In this document: piece after piece, positions 17,130-28,010 of the stretch
Position numbering within the stretch: the first letter of the stretch is position 1
How the letters are laid out: every line of letters starts with the position of its first letter
Assembly (NCBI RefSeq): GCF_021283545.2
Contig: NZ_CP128540.1
Location: 4,685,501-4,749,500, forward strand
Direction: 5' to 3'
Length of the DNA stretch: 64,000 bases
DNA from: Pseudomonas alloputida
GTDB taxonomy: Bacteria > Pseudomonadota > Gammaproteobacteria > Pseudomonadales > Pseudomonadaceae
Notes under the pieces: generated by a model
Seen by the model: only the letters and a program-made list of their open reading frames with translations
Database searches by the model: none
Told to the model about the DNA's origin: nothing
Made by a program: the position numbers and the translations under genes

Positions 17130-17732
17130 TCAGCCCACCATCGGCACATGCCGCGGGTGGCTGCTGACCCGCTCCAGCCAGGCCCTTACCGCCGGGTAGT
17201 CTGCCAGGTCGAACCCGCCCTGCTGCGCCACATGGGTGTAGGCATACAGCGCCACATCGGCAATCGAGTACTGCTCACCCACCAGGTAAGGCGTCATCTG
17301 CAACTGTCGCTCCATCACCTTCAGCGCCTTGTAGCCGCCCTTGTGCAACTTGCGGTACTCGTCCAGGCGCTCGTCCGGCAGCCCCAGGTAGAACTGGATG
17401 AACCGCGCCACGGCGATGTACGGCTCATGGCTGTACTGCTCGAAAAACTGCCACTGCAGCACCTGGGTACGCAGGCGCGGTTCGCTGGGCAGGAACTCGC
17501 TGCCATCGGCCAGGTAGTTGAGAATGGCGTTGGACTCCCACAGGTAGCTACCGTCTTCCAGTTCCAGCACCGGTACCTTGCCGTTAGGGTTCATCGCCAG
17601 AAACTCGGGCGTTTCGGTCTCACCCTTGAGAATGTCCACCGGGTGCCATTCATAGGGCCGGCCCAGCAGGCTCAACATGAGCTTGACCTTGTAACAGTTA
17701 CCCGACTGGTAGTCGCCATAAACCTTGTACAT
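17130..17732 (-). CDS. Glutathione S-transferase
   Basis: 200 residues with a thioredoxin-like N-terminal domain (YKVYGDYQSGNCYKVKLMLSLL; the SGNCYK stretch is the glutathione-activating region, NGKVPVLELEDG the cis-Pro loop, and LWESNAILNYLA the gamma-glutamyl-binding SNAI motif) and an all-helical C-terminal domain. It conjugates or reduces with glutathione in the cytoplasm; substrate unknown. The start is set by a ggagggtc site just before the ATG at 17732; the longer frame is not protein-like. Confidence 0.92.
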   Translation of the reverse strand: MYKVYGDYQSGNCYKVKLMLSLLGRPYEWHPVDILKGETETPEFLAMNPNGKVPVLELEDGSYLWESNAILNYLADGSEFLPSEPRLRTQVLQWQFFEQYSHEPYIAVARFIQFYLGLPDERLDEYRKLHKGGYKALKVMERQLQMTPYLVGEQYSIADVALYAYTHVAQQGGFDLADYPAVRAWLERVSSHPRHVPMVG

Positions 17733-17876
17733 CGACCCTCCCTGCAAAGCAGTTTCGCAATTGCGCCCAATATTTGGCGACTGTACGGCTAAAAGCAATG
17801 GCCGCTGTATGGCAAGGATCAACCTTGCTCGCTGTAGTCTGAAAAAACTGCTTACACCTTTACAAGGACTTTGTTC

Positions 17877-19067
17877 ATGACCGATGCCACTTCCGCACGC
17901 CTGCGGCCCCTGGCAGACACCTCCCCCTCGGCGGTGGTCGCCGGCTTCATTGCCATGCTCACCGGCTATACCAGTTCGCTGGTGCTGATGTTCCAGGCCG
18001 GCCAGGCGGCCGGGCAGACCACCGCGCAGATCTCATCCTGGATCTGGGCGCTGTCGATCGGCATGGCGGTATGCAGCATCGGCCTGTCGCTACGCTACCG
18101 CACACCGATCACCGTCGCCTGGTCCACCCCCGGCGCGGCGCTGCTGATCACCAGCCTGGGTGGGGTCAGCTATGGCGAAGCCATTGGCGCCTACATCACC
18201 TGCGCCTTGCTGGTGCTGGTGTGCGGCCTGACCGGCAGCTTCGAGCGCCTGGTCAAACGCATCCCGGCCTCGCTGGCCTCGGCGCTGCTGGCGGGCATCC
18301 TGTTCAAGATCGGCAGCGAAATCTTCGTGGCCGCGCAGCACCGCACGCTGCTGGTGCTGGGCATGTTCTTCAGCTATCTGCTGGTCAAGCGCCTGTCGCC
18401 GCGCTATTGCGTGCTGGCCGCGCTGCTGGTGGGCACGGCATTGTCCGGCGCGTTGGGCCTGCTGGACTTTAGCGGCTTCCACCTGGAAGTGGCCAAGCCG
18501 GTGTGGACCACCCCAAGCTTCTCGCTGGCGGCAACCATCAGCATCGGCATTCCGCTGTTCGTGGTGGCCATGACCTCGCAGAACATGCCCGGCGTGGCCG
18601 TCCTGCGTGCCGACGGCTACCAGGTACCGGCCTCGCCGCTGATTTCGGCCACCGGCTTTGCCTCGCTGCTGCTGGCGCCGTTCGGCTCGCATGGGGTCAA
18701 CCTGGCGGCGATCAGCGCGGCGATCTGCACCGGGCCGCATGCCCATGAAGACCCGGCCAAACGCTACACCGCGGCGGTGTGGTGCGGGATTTTCTACGGC
18801 ATTGCCGGGGTGTTCGGGGCCACCTTGGCGGCACTGTTCGCGGCATTGCCGAAAGAACTGGTGCTGTCGATTGCGGCACTGGCGCTGTTTGGTTCGATCA
18901 TGAACGGTTTGACCGTGGCCATGAGCGAGGCGCGTGAGCGGGAGGCAGCGGTGATCACCTTTATGGTGACCGCTTCGGGGCTGACCTTGTTTTCGATTGG
19001 TTCGGCGTTCTGGGGGATTGTGGCGGGGGTGTTGGCTTTGGTGATTCTCAACCCGCGTAGGGGGTGA
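17877..19067 (+). CDS. BenE-family transporter
   Basis: 396 residues with about 11-12 transmembrane helices. It has the BenE/NCS2-like features SAVVAGFIAMLTGYTSS, RYRTPITVAWSTPGAALL, and MTSQNMPGVAVLRADGYQVP. BenE proteins import benzoate or related aromatic acids with protons. There are no benzoate catabolic genes nearby, so the substrate is open. The ATG is preceded by caaggac; the frame extends two codons upstream from a TTG, which I reject. Confidence 0.88.
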   Translation: MTDATSARLRPLADTSPSAVVAGFIAMLTGYTSSLVLMFQAGQAAGQTTAQISSWIWALSIGMAVCSIGLSLRYRTPITVAWSTPGAALLITSLGGVSYGEAIGAYITCALLVLVCGLTGSFERLVKRIPASLASALLAGILFKIGSEIFVAAQHRTLLVLGMFFSYLLVKRLSPRYCVLAALLVGTALSGALGLLDFSGFHLEVAKPVWTTPSFSLAATISIGIPLFVVAMTSQNMPGVAVLRADGYQVPASPLISATGFASLLLAPFGSHGVNLAAISAAICTGPHAHEDPAKRYTAAVWCGIFYGIAGVFGATLAALFAALPKELVLSIAALALFGSIMNGLTVAMSEAREREAAVITFMVTASGLTLFSIGSAFWGIVAGVLALVILNPRRG

Positions 19068-19086
19068 GGGTTGTTGTTGCCTGGGG

Positions 19087-19151
19087 TGGCCTATTCGCGG
19101 GTAAACCCGCTCCTACGACGGGAAATCACAAAATCCGCGAATGGGCCGGCA
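19087..19151. repeat. REP element pair (second arm shortened)
   Basis: tattcgcgggtaaacccgct is complete; the partner keeps only tccgcgaatgggccgg. It lies between the convergent permease and chemoreceptor genes. Confidence 0.75.
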
Positions 19152-19163
19152 CAGGCAACGAGA

Positions 19164-21104
19164 TTACAACCTGAAATGCCCCACCATGCCCTTCAAATCG
19201 GTGCCCAGCTGCGCCAGCTCGACACTGGACCGGGCATTGTCCTGCATCGCCAATGCCGCCTGATCCGCACTGCCGCGAATCTGCGTGACACTGCGGCTGA
19301 TCTCTTCCGCCACCGAACTCTGCTGCTCGGCGGCTGCGGCAATCTGCTGGTTCATCTGCTGAATCAATGACACCGCTGCGGCAATGCTGCCCAGCGCACT
19401 TTCGGTCTGCAGTGCATCGGCCACGGCCAGCCGTACCAGCTCGGTACTGCCGCGGATCTGCGCCACCGACTGCTGGGCATTGCCGCGCAGGCTGGCCACC
19501 AAGGTTTCGATCTGCTCGGTGGATTGCCGGGTACGCCGCGCCAGCGCGCGCACTTCATCGGCCACCACGGCAAAGCCGCGCCCCTGCTCGCCGGCGCGGG
19601 CAGCCTCGATGGCGGCATTCAGCGCCAGCAGGTTGGTTTGCTCGGCCACGCTCTTGATCACTTCCAGCACGTCACCAATGGTGTGGATTTCGGCACTGAG
19701 GCTGTCGATGCCGGCGCTGGCAGCTTCTGCCGCCGACGCCAGTTGCTCGATGCGCTGCATGCTCTGGCGCACCACCTGCTGGCCGGTGTCGACCTTCTCG
19801 TCCGCGGCCTGGGCTGCCTGCGCCGCCTCCTCGGCATTGCGCGCCACATCGTGCACGGTGGCAGTCATCTGCTGCATGGCGGTCGCCACCTGTTCGGTTT
19901 CCTCCTTCTGGCTGCCCACCTCACGGTTGGTCTGCTCGGTCACCGTCGACAACGCCTGGGCGCTGCCGGCCAATTGTTCGATACCCTGCTGCAAGCCGCT
20001 GACAATGCCCGAGAGCCCCGCCGCCATCTGCTGCATGGCCTGCATCAGTTGCCCCACCTCATCCCGGCGCGGCGCCTGGGCGTCGAAGCCCAGTTCACCC
20101 GCCGCAATGCGCTGGGCGCGGGCGATCACATGCTTCAACGGGCCGACCACAGCGCGGGTAATCAGCCAGGCCGCCAACACGCCGACAAGCAACGCCAGCG
20201 CCGTGGCCAGGCCGATGGCGATGGCATTGCGCTGCAGCTCGCCTTGCAGGGCCTGCTCCTGCCCAAGATAGGCTTGGTCGACACGCCCGGTAACCCGCTC
20301 GGCGCTGGCTTGCAACTGCGCCTTCAGCCCCTGCTCGCGGGCCAGCTGGTCGGTGTATTCGTTGAGTTTTTCCGAAAAACTGCCAATGTGCCCCGCCACT
20401 TCGCCCAACACACTCTGGTAACCGGCATCGCCAACCGCGCCTTGCAACTGGCTGACCAGGCCAGCGGCCTCCACCGTCTGGGCAATACGCTCCTGGCTCA
20501 CACCCTCCTCGCCCTTGCGGCTTTTTTCCAGGCGTACCCGTGCTTCGTCCATGGCCTGCAGCATCAGCCGCGACACCTGGGCCACCTGCGCGGCTTGCTC
20601 AAGAAACTCGCCACCCTGCTGGCCCTGGGACTGCTTGAGGGTGTACACGCCGTCATCGGCCAGGCCGGCCTGCAGCACATCAAGGTTGTTGGACACGTTG
20701 GACACCGACCAGCTGGCCATGTCCAGCGCCAGCTCCTTGGCTTGCACGGCCTCGACAAAGGCTTCGAATGCCTGGCCATAGGCGGCGAGATCGGTTTGTG
20801 CCGCTGCCAGCGCCGGCAGGCCTCGGGCGCGTTCGACCAAACCCTGCAGGCCGCCACGCAAAGCGTCGGCCTGCTGCATGTCGGAGCGCAGGGCAAACGC
20901 CTGCTCATGCTCGCGCAAGCGCAGTAAGTCGGTATTGAACTGGGCCAGCTGACGCAAGCTGTCGAAGCGCTGGCCAACGCTTTGCAACGCCACGACGCCG
21001 ATGGCCGCGACCGCCAGCGTCAGCAGCAGCACCAAGGCAAAGCCCAGGCCAAGTTTGCGGGCCATGCCCAGGTTGGCCAGCACACCGTGCTTGCTCGTGC
21101 CCAT
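19164..21104 (-). CDS. Methyl-accepting chemotaxis protein with long helical periplasmic sensor
   Basis: 646 residues. TM1 is about residues 18-40, a ~250-residue all-helical periplasmic domain follows, TM2 is about 291-311, then a HAMP domain and a long coiled-coil signalling domain with the highly conserved tip [20 protein letters not shown] (about residue 500). The size and all-helical makeup of the ligand region fit the helical bimodular (HBM) class known from P. putida McpS, which binds organic acids; ligand here unknown. The start at 21104 follows an aaagggga site; Met14 is an alternative. Confidence 0.9.
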   Translation of the reverse strand: MGTSKHGVLANLGMARKLGLGFALVLLLTLAVAAIGVVALQSVGQRFDSLRQLAQFNTDLLRLREHEQAFALRSDMQQADALRGGLQGLVERARGLPALAAAQTDLAAYGQAFEAFVEAVQAKELALDMASWSVSNVSNNLDVLQAGLADDGVYTLKQSQGQQGGEFLEQAAQVAQVSRLMLQAMDEARVRLEKSRKGEEGVSQERIAQTVEAAGLVSQLQGAVGDAGYQSVLGEVAGHIGSFSEKLNEYTDQLAREQGLKAQLQASAERVTGRVDQAYLGQEQALQGELQRNAIAIGLATALALLVGVLAAWLITRAVVGPLKHVIARAQRIAAGELGFDAQAPRRDEVGQLMQAMQQMAAGLSGIVSGLQQGIEQLAGSAQALSTVTEQTNREVGSQKEETEQVATAMQQMTATVHDVARNAEEAAQAAQAADEKVDTGQQVVRQSMQRIEQLASAAEAASAGIDSLSAEIHTIGDVLEVIKSVAEQTNLLALNAAIEAARAGEQGRGFAVVADEVRALARRTRQSTEQIETLVASLRGNAQQSVAQIRGSTELVRLAVADALQTESALGSIAAAVSLIQQMNQQIAAAAEQQSSVAEEISRSVTQIRGSADQAALAMQDNARSSVELAQLGTDLKGMVGHFRL

Positions 21105-21509
21105 CACCGATCCCCTTTCAGCCAGTGAGGTTATCCCGAAGACTAAGGGTGGCAACGTTATCTGCCAATGAACAAGGGCCTGGCGTCAGAATAGTGTCAA
21201 ATAGCTATGTCTTGTCGTTTTTGGCTGCAAAAGGGTCGCTTTCAGTGCCAGCTGTAAAAGATATCACTAGGCCATCAATGATAGCCCGTCCCTCAACCTG
21301 CGACGGCACCTGCCCATATTAAATCGACGCAAGTAAAACATTCATTTATTCCAATCCACACTTTATCGAACACTATTGACGCCATTAAATTTGCGCCAAA
21401 AGTGGGGTATTGAGATTTTTTTAAACACCCCTGCACACAATAAAAACGTCGCTATCGTGATCGGTAACTGGCCCGTTCTCCGGACCTGCAGTGCACCCTG
21501 GAGTTTGCA
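21105..21509. other. AT-rich divergent promoter region
   Basis: About 400 bases between the divergent chemoreceptor and outer-membrane protein genes. The half nearest the barrel gene is much richer in A and T than its surroundings, as expected for promoters. I find no ORF with a protein-like composition here and no clear operator. Confidence 0.5.
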
Positions 21510-22253
21510 ATGAAAACAGCCATGTTTACTGCTGTGGTCACCCCGTTGCTGCTGTTTACTGTGCCAACCGTTGGCTATGCCGAAACTTCCACCGCCCCGT
21601 TGTTCACCCTTGGCCTACAAGGGAGCTACACCCAACTGGAAATCAACGGCCGTAACAATGAAACCGAAGATATGCCCGAAGGTGGCTTATTCATTAACTA
21701 CGGCAACAAGATGACGGCCAGGCAAGGCCTTGTTTACCAGGCCGAAGCCAGCGGCATGTACTCGAAACAGCATGACCAGAAGCTCAAGGACGGCCAGGCC
21801 GACCTGGACCTGGGCTGGCGCTTGGCACTGGCCGAACGGCATTCAGTCGACCTGCTGCTGGGCGCCGGTTACAAATGGAACCGGTTGGAACCCAATACCA
21901 GCCGCCATGATGTCGACCTTACCAACCGCACGCCGTTCGCCAAACTGGCGGCGGGGTACAATTACCGCTTCAATAATGCCACCTTGCGTTTCGAAGCGGG
22001 CATACGCCAGGTTATCAATGGCGATTCGCAATTGAAAATACATGGCGTCAGCAACGAAGAGCTTGATTTGAAAGATACCACCAACCCCTTTGCCGAACTT
22101 AGCGTGCTGTTCAACCAACACGGTACTGTGCCGGTATACGCTTCGCTTTACTTCAGCCGCTACAACTATGAACTGGACGGGCAGTTCCTGATGACCGACT
22201 CGGACGAACAAACCCGTGACGAGTACGGCCTGAAAATAGGCGTCAGCTTTTAG
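21510..22253 (+). CDS. Outer-membrane beta-barrel protein
   Basis: 247 residues with a signal peptide (TAMFTAVVTPLLLFTVPTVGYA). The mature part is a run of amphipathic strands with aromatic girdle residues (LFTLGLQGSYTQLEI, LLLGAGYKWNRL, AKLAAGYNYRF, PVYASLYFSRYNYEL) and ends with the C-terminal Phe typical of barrels inserted by BamA (GLKIGVSF). About 10-12 strands are likely. Function is unknown: perhaps a porin-like or OmpW/OprG-sized protein. A ctggag site precedes the ATG. The upstream AT-rich leader suggests regulated expression. Confidence 0.8.
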   Translation: MKTAMFTAVVTPLLLFTVPTVGYAETSTAPLFTLGLQGSYTQLEINGRNNETEDMPEGGLFINYGNKMTARQGLVYQAEASGMYSKQHDQKLKDGQADLDLGWRLALAERHSVDLLLGAGYKWNRLEPNTSRHDVDLTNRTPFAKLAAGYNYRFNNATLRFEAGIRQVINGDSQLKIHGVSNEELDLKDTTNPFAELSVLFNQHGTVPVYASLYFSRYNYELDGQFLMTDSDEQTRDEYGLKIGVSF

Positions 22254-22396
22254 CCAGGTGGCCGGCTGGCTGCCCGGCTTGCTCAGAACGGCCTGGGCAC
22301 GCCCCTCCTGTCCATGCGCGACATGGTAGGCTTTGGCCTGGTGATCGCATTTGTCAGGGGCGGGCTTGCCCACGAAGCAGCCCGCACGGCATCCAC

Positions 22397-23158
<762 letters not shown>

Positions 23159-23335
23159 CGCGTGCTCCTGTGAGGGATTGGGTGGGGTTCAGAGCATAGT
23201 CAGCCACCACTCGGCCGGGCAGCATCATCACAGCAACGGTTGGGCTACCATGCTTGTCAGTGATTTTAAGGAACCGCCTTCATCAACAAGGTAGATTGAA
23301 CGCCTTACGCCCTCCACCGCCCACAAGGACCCGCC

Positions 23336-24337
23336 ATGACCCAGACCAACCGCCGCTTCCTGCTTGCCAAACGCCCGGTCGGCGCCGTGCGCCGTGACGA
23401 CTTCAGCTTCGAGACCGTACCCGCCGAACAACCCGGCGAAGGCCAGGTACTGGTGCGCAACCTGTACCTGTCGCTGGACCCGGCCATGCGCGGCTGGATG
23501 AACGAAGGCAAGTCCTACATCCCGCCCGTGGCCCTGGGCCAGGTAATGCGTGCGCTGGGTGTAGGTGAAGTGGTTGCCTCCAATCACCCCGGCTACCAGC
23601 CCGGCGACCATGTGAGCGGCGCCCTCGGTGTGCAGGACTACTTCACCGGCGAGCCCCAGGGCCTGCACAAGATCGACCCCAAGCTGGCCCCCCTGCCCCG
23701 TTACCTGTCAGCCTTGGGCATGACCGGCATGACCGCCTACTTCGCCCTGCTGGAGGTTGGCCAACCCAAAGCTGGCGACACCGTGGTCATTTCCGGCGCG
23801 GCCGGTGCGGTGGGCAGCATTGTCGGGCAGATTGCCAAGATCAAAGGCTGCCGCGTGGTCGGCATTGCCGGCGGTGCCGAGAAGTGCCAGTACCTGAAGG
23901 ACGAGCTGGGCTTTGACGGCGTGATCGACTACAAGGCCGAAGACGTGCTGGCCGGCCTGAAGCGCGAATGCCCCAAAGGCGTGGACGTGTACTTCGACAA
24001 CGTGGGCGGCGATATCCTCGATGCCGTGCTGACGCGCATCAACTTCAAGGCACGCATTGTGATTTGCGGCGCGATCAGCCAGTACAACAACAAAGAAGCG
24101 GTGAAAGGCCCGGCCAACTACCTGTCGCTGCTGGTGAACCGCGCGCGCATGGAAGGTTTTGTGGTGATGGATTACACCAAGGACTACGGCAAGGCCGCGC
24201 AGGAAATTGCCGGCTGGTTGGCCAATGGTCAGGTGAAGAGCAAAGAGGATGTGGTGGAAGGGCTGGAAACCTTCCCGGAGACCTTGTTGAAGCTGTTCAG
24301 CGGGGAGAATTTTGGCAAGTTGGTGTTGAAGGTTTAA
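23336..24337 (+). CDS. NADP-dependent zinc-free MDR oxidoreductase (CurA-like)
   Basis: 333 residues. The N-terminal segment (LYLSLDPAMRGWM) and the cofactor motif SGAAGAVGSIVGQIAKIKG are typical of the leukotriene B4 12-hydroxydehydrogenase/curcumin reductase (CurA) group of MDR proteins, which reduce C=C bonds of enones with NADPH and lack zinc ligands. Full length and intact. It is transcribed alone. Confidence 0.9.
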   Translation: MTQTNRRFLLAKRPVGAVRRDDFSFETVPAEQPGEGQVLVRNLYLSLDPAMRGWMNEGKSYIPPVALGQVMRALGVGEVVASNHPGYQPGDHVSGALGVQDYFTGEPQGLHKIDPKLAPLPRYLSALGMTGMTAYFALLEVGQPKAGDTVVISGAAGAVGSIVGQIAKIKGCRVVGIAGGAEKCQYLKDELGFDGVIDYKAEDVLAGLKRECPKGVDVYFDNVGGDILDAVLTRINFKARIVICGAISQYNNKEAVKGPANYLSLLVNRARMEGFVVMDYTKDYGKAAQEIAGWLANGQVKSKEDVVEGLETFPETLLKLFSGENFGKLVLKV

Positions 24338-24374
24338 ACGCCCCTGCACGGCACCGATGGCCCGGCACAGGCCC

Positions 24375-24480
24375 TTGTAATCGGGTTCACCCGCGAAAGG
24401 GCCGGGCCTGCCGGCCAATTACCACCGGCCGTCCACCGTTGCCGCCGCTACCGTATTCGCGGGTAAACCCGCTCCTACAA
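24375..24480. repeat. REP pair (divergent copies)
   Basis: tcgggttcacccgcgaaagg and, about 75 bases on, tattcgcgggtaaacccgct in opposite orientation, in the gap between the oxidoreductase and pyrF. The first copy has lost the usual gtaggag flank. Confidence 0.8.
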
Positions 24481-24564
24481 ATGGATCGGGGTGCAGCCAC
24501 ATCAGGGGTTCGACACAGGCATCGGTGGTTCGGCACAGGCCCTTGCTGGACAGCCGCAGGTTAA

Positions 24565-25266
24565 TTACCCACGGATCTCCGCCACCACCGCTGCCAACGC
24601 TTGCGCAGGGTCTGCAGCCTGGCTGATCGGCCGGCCGATTACCAGGTAGTCCGAACCGGCATCCAGTGCCTGGCGTGGGGTGAGGATACGGCGCTGGTCA
24701 TCCTGCGCGCTGCCCGCCGGGCGAATGCCCGGGGTCACCAATTGCAGCGAGGGGTGCGCCGCCTTCAGTGCCGGGGCCTCGAGCGCCGAGCACACCAAAC
24801 CGTCCATACCCGCTTTTTCCGCCAGCGCCGCCAAACGCAGCACTTGCTCTTGGGGGTCGACATCCAGGCCAATGCCGGCCAGGTCTTCACGCTCCATGCT
24901 GGTCAGCACGGTCACGCCAATCAGCAACGGCTGCGGGCCGCTGCGCTTGGCCAGCTCTTCACGGCAGGCCGCCATCATGCGCAGGCCCCCGGAGCAATGC
25001 ACGTTGACCATCCACACGCCCATCTCGGCGGCAGCCTTTACCGCCATGGCGGTGGTGTTGGGAATGTCGTGGAACTTGAGGTCCAGGAACACTTCGAAGC
25101 CCTTGTCACACAGGGTTTCGACAATGCCCGAAGCGCTGCTGGTGAACAGCTCCTTGCCAACCTTCACCCGGCACAGCGCAGGGTCAAGCTGGTCAGCCAG
25201 CTTCAGGGCGGCCTCACGGGTAGGGAAATCCAGGGCGACGATCAGGGGCGTCTGGCAGGCGGACAT
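24565..25266 (-). CDS. pyrF: Orotidine 5'-phosphate decarboxylase
   Basis: 233 residues. Decarboxylates OMP to UMP, the last step of pyrimidine synthesis. Active-site array: Asp13 in ALDFPT, Lys35/37 in CRVKVG, and [10 protein letters not shown] (Asp62, Lys64, Asp67); the phosphate-binding TPGIRP and IGRPI are near the C-terminus. Start MSACQTPLI follows a gagacc stretch; the longer upstream frame is not coding. A degraded partial duplicate of this gene's 5' part lies near 31 kb in this window. Confidence 0.97.
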   Translation of the reverse strand: MSACQTPLIVALDFPTREAALKLADQLDPALCRVKVGKELFTSSASGIVETLCDKGFEVFLDLKFHDIPNTTAMAVKAAAEMGVWMVNVHCSGGLRMMAACREELAKRSGPQPLLIGVTVLTSMEREDLAGIGLDVDPQEQVLRLAALAEKAGMDGLVCSALEAPALKAAHPSLQLVTPGIRPAGSAQDDQRRILTPRQALDAGSDYLVIGRPISQAADPAQALAAVVAEIRG

Positions 25267-25449
25267 GGGCAGGGTCTCTTGGCAAGTCGAAAACGGCGCG
25301 CATTGTAAACGAAGTGGCGCAGGCTTTGGGGCCCGCAGGTCACGGAATTGGCCCAACAAGGCCTGGCACCTATAATTGAACCAACGGAACGGGCAATTGC
25401 TCAAAATTCACGTAACCGTTGCCGACGGCCCGATCTAAGGAGAACGACA

Positions 25450-25617
25450 ATGCCCTGGTATGCCTGGCTGATACTCATCATAGCCCTCGGCTCGATTGTC
25501 GGCGGGTTGATGCTGCTGCGCGACACGGCCAAGAAACTGCCGCTGACCGAAGAACAACTGCGCAAGGTACATGAGCGTAATGCCGAAGCGGATGCCAAGG
25601 ACGCGCAGGACCGCTAA
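25450..25617 (+). CDS. Small DUF2897-type membrane protein
   Basis: 55 residues: one N-terminal transmembrane helix (MPWYAWLILIIALGSIVGGLMLL), then KKLPLTEEQLRKVHERN and an acidic tail. This layout matches the DUF2897 family of small gamma-proteobacterial inner-membrane proteins. An aaggagaa site lies just before the ATG. It is divergent from pyrF. Function unknown. Confidence 0.8.
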   Translation: MPWYAWLILIIALGSIVGGLMLLRDTAKKLPLTEEQLRKVHERNAEADAKDAQDR

Positions 25618-25653
25618 AGGCCGGGCCAGGGCATCACCCCGGCCCCTGCCCGC

Positions 25654-25983
25654 TTACTCCACCATCACCTTGTCCCGGTTGCGCTCCAGCAACGCATTGC
25701 CTATCCCCTTTATCTCCAGCAGCTCATCCACTGAAGCAAACGGCCCATTGGCCTCGCGGTAGGCCACGATAGCCTCCGCCTTGGCCTTGCCAATGCCGTT
25801 CAGCTCCTTTTGCAGGGTGAGTGCATCCGCCGTGTTCAAGTCCAGCCTTGGCGCCTGCTGGGCCTGGGCCACCACCGGCACCGGTTCGGGCACAGCCATG
25901 GTGCTGGCCGGGGCGGCGCTCAGGGAGAACGACAGACTGGCGAACAGCGGCAGCAGCAGGTACGACAGAACGTTATTGCGCAT
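25654..25983 (-). CDS. ComEA-family helix-hairpin-helix protein
   Basis: 109 residues with a signal peptide (LSYLLLPLFASLSFSLSAAP) and a C-terminal tandem helix-hairpin-helix domain (LDLNTADALTLQKELNGIG, then VDELLEIKGIG). ComEA-like proteins bind double-stranded DNA in the periplasm during uptake; in pseudomonads such copies are widespread and of uncertain role. The start is the ATG eight bases after an aaggag site. Confidence 0.88.
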   Translation of the reverse strand: MRNNVLSYLLLPLFASLSFSLSAAPASTMAVPEPVPVVAQAQQAPRLDLNTADALTLQKELNGIGKAKAEAIVAYREANGPFASVDELLEIKGIGNALLERNRDKVMVE

Positions 25984-26411
25984 GGTCAACACTCCTTGGG
26001 TTGGTCATTTTCCAGCAACCGCTTTCCTTCGGCTGCGCAACCAACCCTAGCGGGTAACCTGGCCGCACAATACCCAACTACCCCGGCGAATGGTTACCGA
26101 ATCGGTCAGCAAAACGCTCAACTTCACCCACCCACAAACCGTGGCCGTTTCCGCCCCGCTCGGCCCGGCCCTGAACGCACAAGGCCCTGGCCTTGTGCCT
26201 GTAGCCAAATCCCCGTTTGTCCGATACCCACTGCCCACCACTGCCCGGCCATTCTCCTACAACGCCCGCCGAACAAGGCCCGCCCGGTAAACCGCCCTCC
26301 CCCAGTCGGTAAGCCTCCCCCCGACAAACTGGCACGCCATTGCCCGCCTGCTAGATTTTTGAGCAATGGAAACCGGCCTGCTTCAAGGACCCGAGCAAGA
26401 GGATCACTGCC
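25984..26411. other. Intergenic region before wecB
   Basis: About 430 bases between the divergent comEA-like gene and wecB. Proline-rich shadow frames run through it, but none resembles a protein. It contains the inverted repeat listed separately. Confidence 0.45.
26177..26198. repeat. Perfect 10-bp inverted repeat
   Basis: gcacaaggcc-ct-ggccttgtgc is a perfect 10-bp palindrome with a 2-base centre, about 215 bases before wecB. It could be an operator or a terminator remnant; no T-run follows. Confidence 0.5.
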
Positions 26412-27554
26412 GTGCCCCTCAAGATCCTGACTGTTTTCGGTACCCGCCCAGAAGCCATCAAGATGGCCCCGCTAGCCCTGCAACTGGCGCAGGACAGCCG
26501 CTTCGAAGCCCGCGTGTGCGTCACCGGCCAGCACCGGCAAATGCTCGATCAGGTACTGGAGCTGTTCGGCATCAGCCCCGAATACGACTTGAACATCATG
26601 AAAGCCGGCCAGGACCTGACCGGTGTGACCACCGCCATCTTGCAAGGCATCCGACCGGTGCTGGCTGCGTTCAAGTCCGACGTGGTGCTGGTGCACGGCG
26701 ACACTGCCACCACCTTTGCCACCAGCCTGGCGGCTTACTACCAGCAAATCCCCATTGCCCATGTAGAAGCCGGCCTGCGCACCAACAACCTGTATTCACC
26801 CTGGCCCGAAGAAGGCAACCGGCGCCTGACCGGGGCCCTTGCCGCGCTGCACTTCGCGCCCACTGCCACCTCGCGCGACAACCTGTTGCGCGAAGGCACC
26901 GATCCGGCGCACATCTTCACCACCGGTAACACCGTGATCGACGCCTTGCTGGAGGTGGAGCAAAAGCTGCAAAGCCCCGCGCTGAAGGCCCGTTTCGCCA
27001 GCCACTTCAGCTACCTGGCAGCCGAGCGCCGGCTGTTGCTGGTCACCGGCCACCGGCGCGAGAACTTTGGTGGCGGCTTCGAGCGCATCTGCCAGGCCCT
27101 GGTGCAGATTGCACGGCAATTCCCCGAGTTGGACGTGGTGTACCCGGTCCACCTCAACCCCAACGTGCGCGAGCCGGTCAACCGGCTGTTGGGGGATGTG
27201 AGCAACATCCACCTTGTCGAACCGCTGGATTACCTGCCGTTCGTTTACCTCATGACCCGGGCCTATGTGATTCTGACCGACTCGGGTGGCATTCAGGAGG
27301 AAGCGCCGGCCCTGGGCAAACCGGTGCTGGTGATGCGCGACACTACCGAGCGCCCAGAAGCCGTGGCGGCAGGTACGGTCAAGCTGGTGGGCACCGAAGT
27401 AGCATCGATTGTGCGGGCGTTGAGTACCTTGCTGACCGATGAGGCGGCGTATCGCGAAATGAGCTTCGCCCATAACCCCTATGGCGATGGCAAAGCCTGC
27501 GCGCGCATACGCAAAGCCCTGGCCACCTGGCCCCCCCCCCACCGCTCAATGTAG
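26412..27554 (+). CDS. wecB: UDP-N-acetylglucosamine 2-epimerase (non-hydrolysing)
   Basis: 380 residues, GTG start. Interconverts UDP-GlcNAc and UDP-ManNAc for envelope polysaccharides. Family motifs are intact: [49 protein letters not shown] and [10 protein letters not shown]. The conserved fold ends near [10 protein letters not shown]; the last residues WPPPHRSM are encoded by a run of ten C at 27531-27540, so slippage there would alter the C-terminus without touching the catalytic core. It stands apart from the O-antigen operon 7 kb away. Confidence 0.93.
   Translation: MPLKILTVFGTRPEAIKMAPLALQLAQDSRFEARVCVTGQHRQMLDQVLELFGISPEYDLNIMKAGQDLTGVTTAILQGIRPVLAAFKSDVVLVHGDTATTFATSLAAYYQQIPIAHVEAGLRTNNLYSPWPEEGNRRLTGALAALHFAPTATSRDNLLREGTDPAHIFTTGNTVIDALLEVEQKLQSPALKARFASHFSYLAAERRLLLVTGHRRENFGGGFERICQALVQIARQFPELDVVYPVHLNPNVREPVNRLLGDVSNIHLVEPLDYLPFVYLMTRAYVILTDSGGIQEEAPALGKPVLVMRDTTERPEAVAAGTVKLVGTEVASIVRALSTLLTDEAAYREMSFAHNPYGDGKACARIRKALATWPPPHRSM
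27531..27540. repeat. Homopolymeric C10 tract at the 3' end of wecB
   Basis: Ten consecutive C inside the last codons of wecB. Tracts of this length are slippage-prone; in an otherwise C-rich but mixed sequence it stands out. Confidence 0.85.
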
Positions 27555-27577
27555 GTGCGGGTTCACCCGCGAATACG
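27550..27577. repeat. Single REP element
   Basis: tgtaggtgcgggttcacccgcgaat core overlapping the wecB stop region; no inverted partner is seen nearby. Confidence 0.75.
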
Positions 27578-27816
27578 ATATCCGCAGCCCCGCCGCCCCC
27601 CAGTAAAAACTGGCCAGCAGCCCCCCTTCCGCGTGCCCCCCCAACAACAGTCAACAATCACGACGAAGAGATTTGCCTTGGAATGCACATTCCGCACGTC
27701 AGACTTTCCTGAAACCCCGCCCCACCTCTTCAACTCGGACAACCAAGCGAACTATCCTACGCGCCAGTCAGAAGCAGCTGAATTGTCGGGGAAATGCCTC
27801 AGGGATAACGTCACAG

Positions 27817-27972
27817 GGTCGCCATGTTGGTGACCGGGTGTGAGAACCTGATGCGAGCTACCTGACTTGCCTGTCATGGCAGTCGTACGCGGGCAGACTT
27901 CGGTCTGGCCGAGCTTTGTAGCTCCCTCGGTTTCTCACCCCGTGTACGACTGCCGCCCTGGTCCGTGAGAAA
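27817..27972 (+). ncRNA. Structured leader RNA resembling C4/P4-CI antisense RNA elements
   Basis: Strong RNA structure on the plus strand upstream of the DUF3077 gene. (i) 27817-27835 forms an 8-bp hairpin. (ii) 27878-27893 pairs with 27939-27954 as a 16-bp stem with one G-U. (iii) Inside it, 27894-27907 forms a 5-bp stem closed by a C(UUCG)G tetraloop, and 27911-27924 a second small hairpin. (iv) tttctcac at 27931-27938 is complementary both to gtgagaac upstream (27840) and perfectly to gtgagaaa downstream (27965-27972). One segment able to pair with two flanking partners recalls the seqB/seqA/seqC logic of phage P4 CI RNA and the C4 antisense RNAs of P1/P7. Assignment to that family is from memory and not searched. 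Confidence 0.5.
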
Positions 27973-28010
27973 GATCTGCGTGGCAGTTCCACCTATCAGG
28001 AGCAACTACC

